Source: CAUZIZ01 sp965222655
GTDB lineage: Bacteria; Acidobacteriota; UBA6911; RPQK01; JAJDTT01
DNA: 64,000 bases
Assembly: GCA_965222655.1 (NCBI GenBank)
Contig: CBDCUP010000021.1
Span: forward strand, 434,001 to 498,000
Direction: 5' to 3'
Shown here: one piece after another, positions 33,359 to 41,946 of the stretch
Layout of the letters: each line of letters starts with the position of its first letter
Position numbering within the stretch: the stretch's first letter is position 1
Made by a program: the position numbers and the translations under genes
The notes under the pieces: model-generated
Databases searched by the model: none
What the model was told of the DNA's origin: nothing
The model's input: only the letters and a program-made list of their open reading frames with translations

Positions 33359-33940
33359 CGATTAAGGATTGGCCGCCCTTGGGGCGGCTCACAACCGCCA
33401 AGCTCCCCGCTCTGCGGGGACGTTATGACTAGCGTCTTTTTGTGATCGATGTTGAATTGGTTTTCTACGAGCTTCAGGATGTGAAGAACAGCCTTCTCAT
33501 TCGGTTCGTTCCGCCAACCCCGGACAACCGCGTCCGGTGCCACGATGATGGCGTCGAGCTCGGCCAAAGCGGGCTCCACCAATATCTGGATCATCCCGCC
33601 GCCATAGAACGGAGTCACACGGCCGCCATAGTGCAGTGCCAGGATCAGGGGGGTCGGTTTTTTCGCTGAATAGCCTTCTGGAATAGAGATCGTGAAGCGC
33701 AGCTCTCGGCCTTCGGGATCACGGATCGTCAGAGGATGAAGTCCTGGCGGTAGGTTTTTCATTTGCCTTGGTTGCAGTGCCGCTGAGACAGTACCCAAGG
33801 GAGCGAAGTTGGGTGAAGAGCCACCCGCACTGTACTCCGTGAGTTGCACAAGCGTTGCCAATATCATGCAAACCAGACCCAGCTGAGAGCGAATGTGAGG
33901 GTGCGCTAACATTGCTTGGGATGGTCCAGATTGAACATCG

Positions 33941-34396
33941 CTAGGGGTGGTGTTCCGCCGCCGCCAGCTGGACGGTCAGTCCATCGGGGTCGTCGAAATA
34001 GATTCGATCTCCTGTAACCCGGGATTCCAGGTTCTGCTCCCGGAGTTTCTGTGCCGCCTTGTGAACATCGTAGCCCTCGACTGAGTAGCAGTAATGGTCC
34101 ATGCCGGCCTGGTTTCGTCGGAAGAGGGCGACGAAGTTGTCTCCGAAAGTGAGGAAGCAACTACCCGCACTCTCGCGGCTGACGCGCATCCCCAGGAGCT
34201 TCGTGTAGAAATCTCGGGATCGGGCTATATCGGTGACGGCAAGGGCGACGTGATTCAGTTGGGTGGCCCTAAAGGTGCTGGGCGAGGGGGCAGCGGCGCT
34301 GCCACCGACCAGAGCTGTGAGTCCGACCACAAGCTGTCGTCTGGTCAGCCCACCTTTTTCGTAGGCCTGGACCAGTTTCTCAATGCGATCCTGCAT
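33941..34396 (-). CDS. VOC-family (glyoxalase-fold) protein with Tat signal
   Basis: The 151-residue protein begins with a twin-arginine signal (GGLTRRQLVVGLTALVGG). The mature part is one vicinal-oxygen-chelate module: TQLNHVALAVTDIARSRDFY, then a LLGM turn, GMDHYCYSVEGYD, and YFDDPDGLTVQL with the terminal acidic ligand. Family members bind a metal and include glyoxalases, dioxygenases and resistance proteins. It lies 30 bases after the SSS symporter gene and before the hydrolase gene on the same strand, suggesting a common message; the VOC gene's role is unclear. Confidence 0.82.
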   Translation of the reverse strand: MQDRIEKLVQAYEKGGLTRRQLVVGLTALVGGSAAAPSPSTFRATQLNHVALAVTDIARSRDFYTKLLGMRVSRESAGSCFLTFGDNFVALFRRNQAGMDHYCYSVEGYDVHKAAQKLREQNLESRVTGDRIYFDDPDGLTVQLAAAEHHP

Positions 34397-34426
34397 GTGT
34401 TTCTCCTTATTCTTCCAGAGCCGGCC

Positions 34427-36082
34427 TCAGTTCAGGAAGAACTGATCGATCCAGGGCCAACCCAATATGAGCGAGATCAGGCCCAACAATGGAATCAGGA
34501 CAAGGGCCGATTTGAGGACAATCCGCCGCCTGGAGTCGGCCTCTTGGATGAACTTGCTGAGGACCGCTCCAGAGGCGAGATTGGCCGCCAGCGACACCGG
34601 GCTGATCCACTGAAAGCTGAGCGGTGTGGTATCAACCACGCCAGCATTAGCCAGAGCCGGGAGTGTCTGTAGCAGGTCGTAGAAATTCCCTGAAAAGGCT
34701 ATCACTACACCGGCTACGATGCCATAGATCGCTCCGACAACCGCGCCGGCCGTTTTGCCGAACTTGAGGAAAAGAGCAAAGAAGAAAAGGCTGAAAGCGG
34801 GTGTGGCCAACAGGTTAGTGGTTCTCTGGGTCATGCCGGTGATGTTGCCGGGAACGTTGCCCATGTAGGAGCTGCCAATGACGACGACCGCCCCCAGGCC
34901 GAAGGCCAAGCATCGGGCCAGCAGGAGATGTCCTTTTGCGGTCTTTGGCTTCAGACCGAAGCGGTCCAGGAAGTCATTGGTGACTACGGCGGTTATCGAG
35001 TTTACACCCGAGTCGAGGCTGGACATGGCCGCCGCAAACATGGCGGAGACGACCAATCCCGAGATGCCTACCGGCAGGTGGAAGGAGATGTATCGGGGAA
35101 AGATCTGGTCCCCGTTTTCTGCCAGGCTCAGTCCCAGCGGAAGCTCATGGGGTCTTGCCTGGAAGTAGCCCAGGAGGGCAAAGCCGACGAACAGCAGGGT
35201 TCCCAGGACAGTGGTGGCTACGAGGGTTTGGACAAGGTAAGACCTTTTAGCGGCCTCCAGATCACGGGTGGCCATGAATCGCTGAACGCTGAGTTGGTCT
35301 CCACCGGCGGTGCAGACGGTCCACACCATCACCGAGAAGACGGTTCCAAACATGGTGACGCGCACCTGCGGGTCGAAACTGAGGGCAGGTTGAACATCCC
35401 AAAAAGGCTGCCAGGTGGTGGGGATCCAGCTGAGATCACCGAGCTCGACCGTTACCAGGATCACGACCAGAATAGCTCCTCCCAACAGGAGGGCCGTCTG
35501 GAGAAAGTCCGTGATCACCACGGCCCCCAGTCCACCCAGGGAAGTGTAGATGATGGAAACGAAGCCGGTGACCAGAACGATCCAGGGGATCCAACTTTCG
35601 TCGACTCCAAGCATCACCGTCATGGCTCGCGCCGCCACGTACACCAGCAGGCACATCCAGGTCAGGCGCACCAGGATGAACATCACACCGCCCAGGATCC
35701 GAACGCCTAGACCCAGCCTCTCCTCCAGCAACTCGTAGGCACTGGTCACCCGGTGTTTCATGTAGAGGGGAAGGATGTATCGGCTCACGATCAGATAGGA
35801 CATCGGGTAGGCGGGGAGTATCAACAGGATGAAGATCGGTCCTTTGCCGATCGTCTCTCCTGGTATTGAGAGGTAGGAAATTGCACTGAGATGGGTGGCG
35901 AACAGGGAGACGCCCACCAGAAACGGGCTCATATTGCCGCTGCCGACGAAGTACTCCTTGGCGTCCTTCTGCTTCCGGCTATAGTACCAGCCCAACACGA
36001 TGGTGGAGCTGGCGTATACGGCGATGATCAGCCAATCGATCCAGGCCAGTCCGGCATTCTTCAATAGGACCTCCATCTGCAA
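34427..36082 (-). CDS. Sodium:solute symporter (SSS family)
   Basis: The 551-residue inner-membrane protein has the 13-14 segments of the SSS family: DWLIIAVYASSTIVLGWYYS, then DAKEYFVGSGNMSPFLVGVS with the family N-terminal motif, and GISGLVVSAMFAAAMSSLDS with the sodium-site serines. It should import an organic solute with Na+; sugar-, sialic acid- and myo-inositol-type transporters belong here, but the substrate is not determined. Its start is an ATG at 36082. The VOC and hydrolase genes follow and were probably co-transcribed. Confidence 0.9.
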   Translation of the reverse strand: MQMEVLLKNAGLAWIDWLIIAVYASSTIVLGWYYSRKQKDAKEYFVGSGNMSPFLVGVSLFATHLSAISYLSIPGETIGKGPIFILLILPAYPMSYLIVSRYILPLYMKHRVTSAYELLEERLGLGVRILGGVMFILVRLTWMCLLVYVAARAMTVMLGVDESWIPWIVLVTGFVSIIYTSLGGLGAVVITDFLQTALLLGGAILVVILVTVELGDLSWIPTTWQPFWDVQPALSFDPQVRVTMFGTVFSVMVWTVCTAGGDQLSVQRFMATRDLEAAKRSYLVQTLVATTVLGTLLFVGFALLGYFQARPHELPLGLSLAENGDQIFPRYISFHLPVGISGLVVSAMFAAAMSSLDSGVNSITAVVTNDFLDRFGLKPKTAKGHLLLARCLAFGLGAVVVIGSSYMGNVPGNITGMTQRTTNLLATPAFSLFFFALFLKFGKTAGAVVGAIYGIVAGVVIAFSGNFYDLLQTLPALANAGVVDTTPLSFQWISPVSLAANLASGAVLSKFIQEADSRRRIVLKSALVLIPLLGLISLILGWPWIDQFFLN

Positions 36083-36169
36083 CTTCTATAGGCACAGGTG
36101 CGCCGTTCTCGCAGCGCATTGTAGTGCGAATGAAACGTCAGGGCTACCACGTTGGTTGAAGGCAACGGG

Positions 36170-37129
36170 TCAGGACTGAAGCAGAAGGGCGACCTCCGTC
36201 ATGAAGCGCTCCATTTTTTCAAGGCTCTCCTGGAGATCCGACCCCAGCAGGCTCAGGTACAGGTGACTGACGCCTAGATTCCGATAGCTGTGAATGTCCT
36301 CGGCAACCTGACTCGCGCTGCCGGTAAGAGCCTGACGTTGGCCCCCATCGGTTTCCGTTTCGGTGTCGCTCCAGGCTCCTCCGAAGCGGATCTGGACTCG
36401 ATCCGGATCCCTGCCTTCCGCTTCAACCATCACGCGAAGTCGCTGGATGGCGCTCTCGAGTTGTTGGAAGTTCTCGAGAGGATGGCGAGGATTTCCGGCG
36501 ATTGGCATCCAACCGTCTGCCAGACGAGCTACGCGTCGCATGGCTGCCGGACTCTCGCCCCCAATCCAGAAGGGCGGATGGGGAGTCTGCACCGGCTTGG
36601 GAGTGAAGTCGAGGTCGGAGAAGCTGAGGAAACGTCCCTTGAACGTAGGGTTTGGGCTGGTCCACAACTCCTTGAGTCCTTCGATGTACTCGTTGGAGAC
36701 GGCTCCTCGGTCTTCGAAGGGAGTCGGCACGTCGAGTGCCAGGAACTCCTCGCGCATCCAGCCGACGCCGCAGCCCACAATCAGCCGGCCTCCTGAAAGA
36801 ACGTCCAGCGTGGCCAACATCTTCGCAGCCAGGAGGGGATTTCGATAGGGCAGGACGATGACCGAGGTCAGCAGTTTTACCCGTGAGGTCTGCCCTGCCA
36901 GAAACGCCAGGACCGTGAGCATTTCCAGTGTGCGTTGACTCGCTTCTCCACCCGGAAACCCTCCGGAGGTGCCGTAGGGGTAGCGAGATTGGACATTACG
37001 GGGCAAGATGAGGCGTTCGCTGGCCGCCAGCACATCGAAGCCCAGTGCTTCGCCCTTCCTAGCCAGGGCTCCCAGACATTCCGGCGTGGCTTGAGGACCC
37101 GCGATAGGAAGGTGCAATAGGTATTTCAT
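36170..37129 (-). CDS. Luciferase-like (LLM) F420-dependent oxidoreductase
   Basis: The 319-residue TIM-barrel protein belongs to the bacterial luciferase-like group that uses coenzyme F420 or FMN. Visible motifs are KLLTSVIVLPYRNPLLAAKM, LDVLSGGRLIVGCGVGWMREE and PHPPFWIGGESPAAMRRVARL, with DGWMPI after it; these fit the TIGR03619 subgroup. It is cytosolic, without a signal peptide. The substrate is unknown. A second member lies at 53030-53863. It diverges from the VOC gene at 37177. Confidence 0.86.
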   Translation of the reverse strand: MKYLLHLPIAGPQATPECLGALARKGEALGFDVLAASERLILPRNVQSRYPYGTSGGFPGGEASQRTLEMLTVLAFLAGQTSRVKLLTSVIVLPYRNPLLAAKMLATLDVLSGGRLIVGCGVGWMREEFLALDVPTPFEDRGAVSNEYIEGLKELWTSPNPTFKGRFLSFSDLDFTPKPVQTPHPPFWIGGESPAAMRRVARLADGWMPIAGNPRHPLENFQQLESAIQRLRVMVEAEGRDPDRVQIRFGGAWSDTETETDGGQRQALTGSASQVAEDIHSYRNLGVSHLYLSLLGSDLQESLEKMERFMTEVALLLQS

Positions 37130-37176
37130 GGTGTACTCGATGGATCGATTCCTGGCATGGTAACATTGGTGCGCCG

Positions 37177-37566
37177 ATGCAGTGTCTCAGAGTTCAGCAC
37201 GTCAGTCTCCCCCGGCCACCCGGCAGCGAGGAAGAAACCCGCGCTTTCTATGGGGGCATCTTGGGACTGGAAGAAGCACAGCCGCCCGAATCAATACGAG
37301 GGCTGGATCTGATCTGGTTCCGATTGGGTGATCAGGAACTGCATCTTTTCAGGGAAGACCCTGTCGATGATCCTTCACGCCGCCATCTGTGCCTGGAAGT
37401 AGCGGATGTTGATGCCGTCCACACCCGTCTGATGGGGGCCGGCTATCCGGTAGAGGAGACGATCCCCATCCCCAACCGACCTCGCTTTTTCTGTCGAGAT
37501 CCTTTCGGCAACCTGCTCGAATTCACGACCATTCTAGGGGATTACGAAGCAGCGGAGAACGGGTAG
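37177..37566 (+). CDS. VOC-family (glyoxalase-fold) protein
   Basis: The 129-residue cytosolic protein has one vicinal-oxygen-chelate module: RVQHVSLPRPPGSEEETRAF, GILGLEEAQ, then HLFREDPVDDPSRRHLCLEV and FFCRDPFGNLLEF with the conserved terminal glutamate. Metal ligands near the first histidine, HLC and LLEF are visible. Substrate unknown. It lacks the Tat signal of the VOC protein at 33941. It starts 47 bases from the divergent F420-type gene, which may share control. Confidence 0.85.
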   Translation: MQCLRVQHVSLPRPPGSEEETRAFYGGILGLEEAQPPESIRGLDLIWFRLGDQELHLFREDPVDDPSRRHLCLEVADVDAVHTRLMGAGYPVEETIPIPNRPRFFCRDPFGNLLEFTTILGDYEAAENG

Positions 37567-37695
37567 GAGAAGTTGCCCCGTTTCCGGCCCTGGCATGTGG
37601 TAGTTCTTGCCTGTGTTCCCCCCCCGCAGCGCTGACCCCATTCGAGAAAGAAACTTTGCTTGTCTCTTACCGCGACATCGATAGCACCGTGTCGG

Positions 37696-37756
37696 TTGTA
37701 GGACGGGCACTCTTGCCCGTCAAGGACGGCGACGGGCAGGAGTGCCCGTCCTACAA
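37696..37756. repeat. Long palindrome with GGACGGGCA arms
   Basis: Arms of 26 bp (TTGTAGGACGGGCACTCTTG to CCCGTC at 37696-37721 and its complement at 37731-37756) differ at one position and enclose a 9-base spacer. It lies between convergent genes and could form a strong stem in both transcripts. Confidence 0.85.
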
Positions 37757-37843
37757 GCAGTCACGGCTCGGTTCGATGAACTTCTGCACGACCTGCTAGC
37801 CAATGAGATTTCAGTTTGGGCTCCGGTGGCCGAGTGTCCGGAT

Positions 37844-40180
37844 TTAGAAGCGGAGACGAAGGCCTCCCCAGATCCCTCTGGGAGCACCTGGACCCACAAA
37901 CCGGGAGCCCTCGATTCCTGGAGCCTCTTCCAGATCTAATTCCAGCTCGGCCAGCACGCCGAAGGTTGCGTACCTGTGATTCAGCAGATTGTTCACGGTA
38001 GCGAACACTTCGAGCCGGTCGCTGATGGGGTAGCTCGATCTCAAGTTGAGAATCCCGTAGCCCGCGATCGGCTCCTGGTCATTTCCCTGGTCACCCAGGA
38101 AGAAACGGCTGGAGGACAGAATCGATTCAAGAGACACAGTCCAATCCTTGAGCAAAGCATGAGAGAGGCCGAGTTTGGCGGAGTGAAGAGGAATGCCAGG
38201 GAGGCGGTCTCCCGGTTCCACCAAAAGCTCGCCATCGGCATTGGCGGCGTCGTTGATCCTGGCGTTGCTGGGTAGGACAAGCCTCGACTCGAAGGTCGCT
38301 TTGACCAGAGAGTAGTTGGCGTACCAGGCCGTCCGGAACATCTGCCCGCCGAGGCCCACCTCGGCTCCCAGACGTTGGGTTTCCCCTGCGTTCTGAAAAA
38401 ACCCCGATCCGATTAGTAGGGGAGAAGCGACGAAGATGATGTCTTCTGAGTTGCGGGAGCCGAAGAGGGCTGCCGACCATTCGAGCACGCGGTCTCTCGA
38501 AGCCAGCAGCTGACCCCAGGCACCCGTTTCGATGGACCTGGATGCCACCTGTTCGAGAGGAGGGTCGGAGATGAAGGCATTGGGGAGGCGGCACGGCTCT
38601 TCGGGGTCGGCACAGCTCAGTTCGGCGGCAGTAGGAAAGCGATTGGACTCACCGTAACTGAGATAGCCTGTGACCTGTTCGGAGAACTGGTAGGACAGTC
38701 CGATCGCCGGATTGAAGCGGCCGAAGCGGTGGTTTCCATCCAGGGAGGTTCCCAGTTGGTCGACCAGTTCCAGCCGAGCTCTGTTGTAGCGTCCGGCCAG
38801 GGTGAAGTGAAGTCGCTCTGTCAGCGAGAGAGTATTGCTGACGTAGGCTGCCGAGAACCGATTCTTCGACCGGAGGTCAAGATTGAATTGATCATCCGGA
38901 GCAAGGCCGAACTCGCCAATGAGAATACTGGTGGGCCTTACTGATCGACCCGGGATGAGGGTCCCGATTTCGGTAGTGCGCCCGAATTCGACGTCGGATA
39001 CGTCGAGGGCCATTCCCAGCAGAAAGTAGTTCTGGAGCCCAAGAAGGTTTTGGGTATACGTTCCTTCCAGCGAGACTCCGTAAGCCGCAGCCTCGGTGTC
39101 GGTCCGGTTGAAGACTCCATCCCCGACGGCCTCGGTAGTCGTCACGAAGGTTCCCGAAGCGAGGTTCACCACAGCCGAGTTGCTGCCCTCCTGGCAGAGC
39201 GCCGTCGGTGGTGCGCCCACGGGCCTGGAGTTTTTCTCGCAAACCTCGAAGTCGGACTCGTCACCGTTCAGTGTCTGCCGCCGTCCACTGCGGTGATAGG
39301 CAGTTCCTTGAAGCGAGAGCCGCTCCGTCGGCGAGTAGCTACCGCGTGCCTGGAAAAAGGCAAGATCGTTGCGAGTGTTGTCGGGGAAGGTAAACACGGC
39401 CTCACGATCAACCTCCAGCAGCCCCACAGGAGCTGGGCCGTTTCCGTTGAGGTCGGTGTCGGCATAGGTGAAACTGCTTCCCAGGGCCCATTTGTCATTC
39501 CGGAAGGCGAGGTCGGCAAAGATCTGCGTCAGACCAGAGTTCGATTGATCCCGCCACCCCTCCTCGGATGTATTGGCCAATCCAACGTAGGCTCCCCAGT
39601 TCCCGGACTGAACCCCATGCTGAGCGCTGACGCTATAACGACCAAAGGAGCCGCCCTGGGCCTCGGCCTGAGTGCCCTGGAAGCTGAAACCGTTCTTCAT
39701 TTGCAACGCCAGGGCTCCACCCAGTGCATTCAGGCCATAGACGGGGTTGGATCCGGGGATCACCTGGACGGTGTGGAGGGCGAAGCCTGGGATCAAATCA
39801 AATTGGACGGTATCTCCGAAGGGCTCGTTGATTCTCACTCCGTTCTGGTAGACCGCAACCCCCTGGGGCAGACCCAGCAGGGGAGAGGCCGTAAAGCCGC
39901 GAAAGAGCAGGTCCTGTTGGAAGGGACTCGTCGTGACATCGTTCAAGCTGACGCTGCCCAGTTTCTGATTCAGGAGATCGGTCAGAGATAGCGCTCCTCG
40001 ATTCTCGATCTCGGTCTGTTCGATGGTTTGAATATTGGCGGGGACTCGCGTCCGGTCGATCCCGATACCCAGGACGGGTGAAACGCCAATGACTTCGACT
40101 GTGTAGGTAGAGTCCTTCTCTTCCTGCGGCTGGGCTGCCATGCTGGCGAACAACCCAAGCCAGATCAATGCATGGAGCAT
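37844..40180 (-). CDS. TonB-dependent outer-membrane receptor
   Basis: The 778-residue outer-membrane barrel has a signal peptide (ALIWLGLFASMAAQPQ), a TonB-box-like VEVIGVSP region, and a plug domain (NIQTIEQTEIENRGALSLTD, LLNQKLGSVSLND, LFRGFTASPLLGLPQG, VAVYQNGVRINEP). It ends in PRGIWGGLRLRF with the terminal aromatic needed for barrel assembly. It should import a large ligand such as a siderophore, vitamin or oligosaccharide with TonB energy. The substrate is not identifiable. The ATG at 40180 is used because it begins the signal peptide. It stands alone. Confidence 0.88.
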   Translation of the reverse strand: MLHALIWLGLFASMAAQPQEEKDSTYTVEVIGVSPVLGIGIDRTRVPANIQTIEQTEIENRGALSLTDLLNQKLGSVSLNDVTTSPFQQDLLFRGFTASPLLGLPQGVAVYQNGVRINEPFGDTVQFDLIPGFALHTVQVIPGSNPVYGLNALGGALALQMKNGFSFQGTQAEAQGGSFGRYSVSAQHGVQSGNWGAYVGLANTSEEGWRDQSNSGLTQIFADLAFRNDKWALGSSFTYADTDLNGNGPAPVGLLEVDREAVFTFPDNTRNDLAFFQARGSYSPTERLSLQGTAYHRSGRRQTLNGDESDFEVCEKNSRPVGAPPTALCQEGSNSAVVNLASGTFVTTTEAVGDGVFNRTDTEAAAYGVSLEGTYTQNLLGLQNYFLLGMALDVSDVEFGRTTEIGTLIPGRSVRPTSILIGEFGLAPDDQFNLDLRSKNRFSAAYVSNTLSLTERLHFTLAGRYNRARLELVDQLGTSLDGNHRFGRFNPAIGLSYQFSEQVTGYLSYGESNRFPTAAELSCADPEEPCRLPNAFISDPPLEQVASRSIETGAWGQLLASRDRVLEWSAALFGSRNSEDIIFVASPLLIGSGFFQNAGETQRLGAEVGLGGQMFRTAWYANYSLVKATFESRLVLPSNARINDAANADGELLVEPGDRLPGIPLHSAKLGLSHALLKDWTVSLESILSSSRFFLGDQGNDQEPIAGYGILNLRSSYPISDRLEVFATVNNLLNHRYATFGVLAELELDLEEAPGIEGSRFVGPGAPRGIWGGLRLRF

Positions 40181-40315
40181 TTGACTAGATCGTACCGAGA
40201 AGCTACGTCCTACGGCAGCGACGTGCCCACCAACTTGCAGTCGAGTCACCGACAGCACTACTGCCGTTCTGGACTGTGAAAGAAACGCGAAAACAAAGAG
40301 GGGCTCCGGCTCGGA

Positions 40316-41938
40316 TCACTTGAGCCATTTTGCCCCGATTGGCCCTACTTCGTAGAACGGCTCCGGACCCCAGGCAGATCTGTCCGGGTAGAATCTACTC
40401 AGATCGTCGGATAGAGGTTTTCCGTGTTCTCCAACGTTGTTGTGGCCTGGTGGTTCTAGGGACGTAATATCAGCCAGGAAACGGTCGCCCAGGGAATTAA
40501 CGTCATCGTCGCAGTCGTCAAGGATGGGTACTCCTCCATAGGGGGAGTCCTCGCCATCCAGATCTCGGGTGAGGTGTTGGTGATGTTTTCCCGCCGACAT
40601 GTGGATGACGGGGTGCATTAGATTGTAGACCTCCAGGCGTGACTTGAAGGGCCAAATCGGATGTTTGGAGGGGAAGATCGGGTAGCCCAGAACCCTATCC
40701 ACTCCTCGTGATGAAAGGCCGAGGAAGATCAGGCGCCACGAGGTTCCGTCGTTCTTGGATTCCAGTACGAAGAGCGCATCGTCGTTATCGCCCTGGTGGG
40801 CATTTCGATTGACACAATGCCAGTCTGACCTGGCCCCATAGCCACTGTCTTCCTTGAATAGAAAAACCCATTTTATCCCAAGCAGGGAAGTCCCGATTCG
40901 GGGTTCGGGGATTGGTTTCCAGACCCAGGATTTCCGAGGTCCGTACTCCCCCGGTGTTAGGCTTCGTACCTGGAAGAGAGTTACCGGCTCATGCTCAAGC
41001 CTTGAGCCCTCGGCATCGTCGAAGATGAGGTAGGGGCGGAAAGCCGAGGCCAGGCGGTTCTCGAGTTCGTCGACCAGGCCGTCCCGGTCCTGGTCCAACG
41101 AGATCGGGTCGTTTCGGGTCGTGAAAACGCTTCTTTCCAGGACCGTCTCTAACCTTGGCTTTTTGATCAGCTCTGGTCCGGTGATCTTTTCGTACCAGTA
41201 GAATCCCTCTCCACGACCACCTCCGTGGTCGCCACCGAAGACGCGTCGAAATCCCAGGGGCGGAGTGCTGCTCGGATCTGCGGGATCGTAGACAGCACCG
41301 TTCCATTGAAGCCGCTTCTTCGGTTGGTTCCGGGAGTGCTTAAGCCCTATCACGGTCCATTTGGGGAGTTGATCAACCAGTTGCCAGCTGGAAAAGCCGT
41401 TCCCTGTCGATTCGTACCAGGAAAAGCCCTCCTTCTCCTGTGAACCCATGTCTCCGCCAAACTGCCAGCGCAGAGACCCGTAAGGTGTCTCCACCAACTC
41501 AGCGGTCTTCCCGAGTTCCACGTCGAAGATCCGACGGACGGGTGTACGCCAGACTCTGCTACCCCAGGTATCCTGAACCCGGCTATGTCTGAGAGAGAAA
41601 ACAAGTCCGGGAGGAAGGATGACGGCTTCGCGTCCCGGCTTTCCGGCTGTCGGCTTGACCGCCCACCACTCATATCCACGCTGCGGAGGCGCACCTGAAT
41701 CACCACCATACATACGCTCCACCGGTGCTTTCTCAGATGCCGAAAACATCGCTTCGTAACGTCCCTGTTCTTTCTCTTGGTGCAGGTTGTGTCTGAGTGC
41801 CACGACCAGGCCTGGAGGGGTCAGTGGTGTCCCATTGGGTTTGTCAGTCGTGCTGGCGGCGTGTTGCGAGTGAGCGAATGCTCCGGCCCCCGCCCAGAAG
41901 AGAAAGACACCCACTGTGTATCGTCGCGAAGCCGCCAT
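40316..41938 (-). CDS. Secreted protein with three LRHS..FGGD..GFxWYE repeats and a Vps62-like region
   Basis: The 540-residue product has a signal peptide (TVGVFLFWAGAGAFAHSQ) and three tandem repeats at about 41-93, 109-176 and 191-250, each with PPGLV.LRHS..Q near the start and FGGD.G......GF.WYE at the end; these look like a beta-sheet-rich binding module. A calcium-type loop DQDRDGLVDE follows at about 282-291, then AFRPYLIFDDAEGSRLEHEPVT and a HMSAGKHHQHLTRDLDGEDSPY region resembling Vps62-like (DUF946-type) proteins. Extracellular ligand binding is inferred. It starts 8 bases after the DUF1207 barrel gene. Confidence 0.65.
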   Translation of the reverse strand: MAASRRYTVGVFLFWAGAGAFAHSQHAASTTDKPNGTPLTPPGLVVALRHNLHQEKEQGRYEAMFSASEKAPVERMYGGDSGAPPQRGYEWWAVKPTAGKPGREAVILPPGLVFSLRHSRVQDTWGSRVWRTPVRRIFDVELGKTAELVETPYGSLRWQFGGDMGSQEKEGFSWYESTGNGFSSWQLVDQLPKWTVIGLKHSRNQPKKRLQWNGAVYDPADPSSTPPLGFRRVFGGDHGGGRGEGFYWYEKITGPELIKKPRLETVLERSVFTTRNDPISLDQDRDGLVDELENRLASAFRPYLIFDDAEGSRLEHEPVTLFQVRSLTPGEYGPRKSWVWKPIPEPRIGTSLLGIKWVFLFKEDSGYGARSDWHCVNRNAHQGDNDDALFVLESKNDGTSWRLIFLGLSSRGVDRVLGYPIFPSKHPIWPFKSRLEVYNLMHPVIHMSAGKHHQHLTRDLDGEDSPYGGVPILDDCDDDVNSLGDRFLADITSLEPPGHNNVGEHGKPLSDDLSRFYPDRSAWGPEPFYEVGPIGAKWLK

Positions 41939-41946
41939 GGCACCCT

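Larger units (their letters stand above)
32826..33432. mobile_element. IS200/IS605-family element
   Basis: The element has one gene, tnpA on the plus strand, and hairpins near both ends. Its outer limits are placed where the hydrolase frame resumes on each side (32825 and 33433) and may be wrong by a few bases; no target duplication is expected because IS200-type elements move as single strands. The right end shows hairpins GCCGCCC/GGGCGGC at 33372-33388 and TCCCCGC/GCGGGGA at 33404-33420. Confidence 0.82.
32496..33912 (-). pseudogene. Secreted alpha/beta hydrolase (esterase-like), split by IS200-type insertion
   Basis: The N-terminal piece (33912 down to about 33433) and the C-terminal piece (about 32825 to 32496) join as one protein of about 269 residues. 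The product would have a signal peptide, PTPLILALHYGG (oxyanion-hole region), then after the insertion GFSMGAAGTW with the nucleophile serine, VIHSRDDGLIP with the acid and GIPHFQTGRF with the catalytic histidine. The insertion falls just before the nucleophile elbow, so neither half can be active. The upstream VOC gene ends 28 bases before and is on the same strand. Confidence 0.85.
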
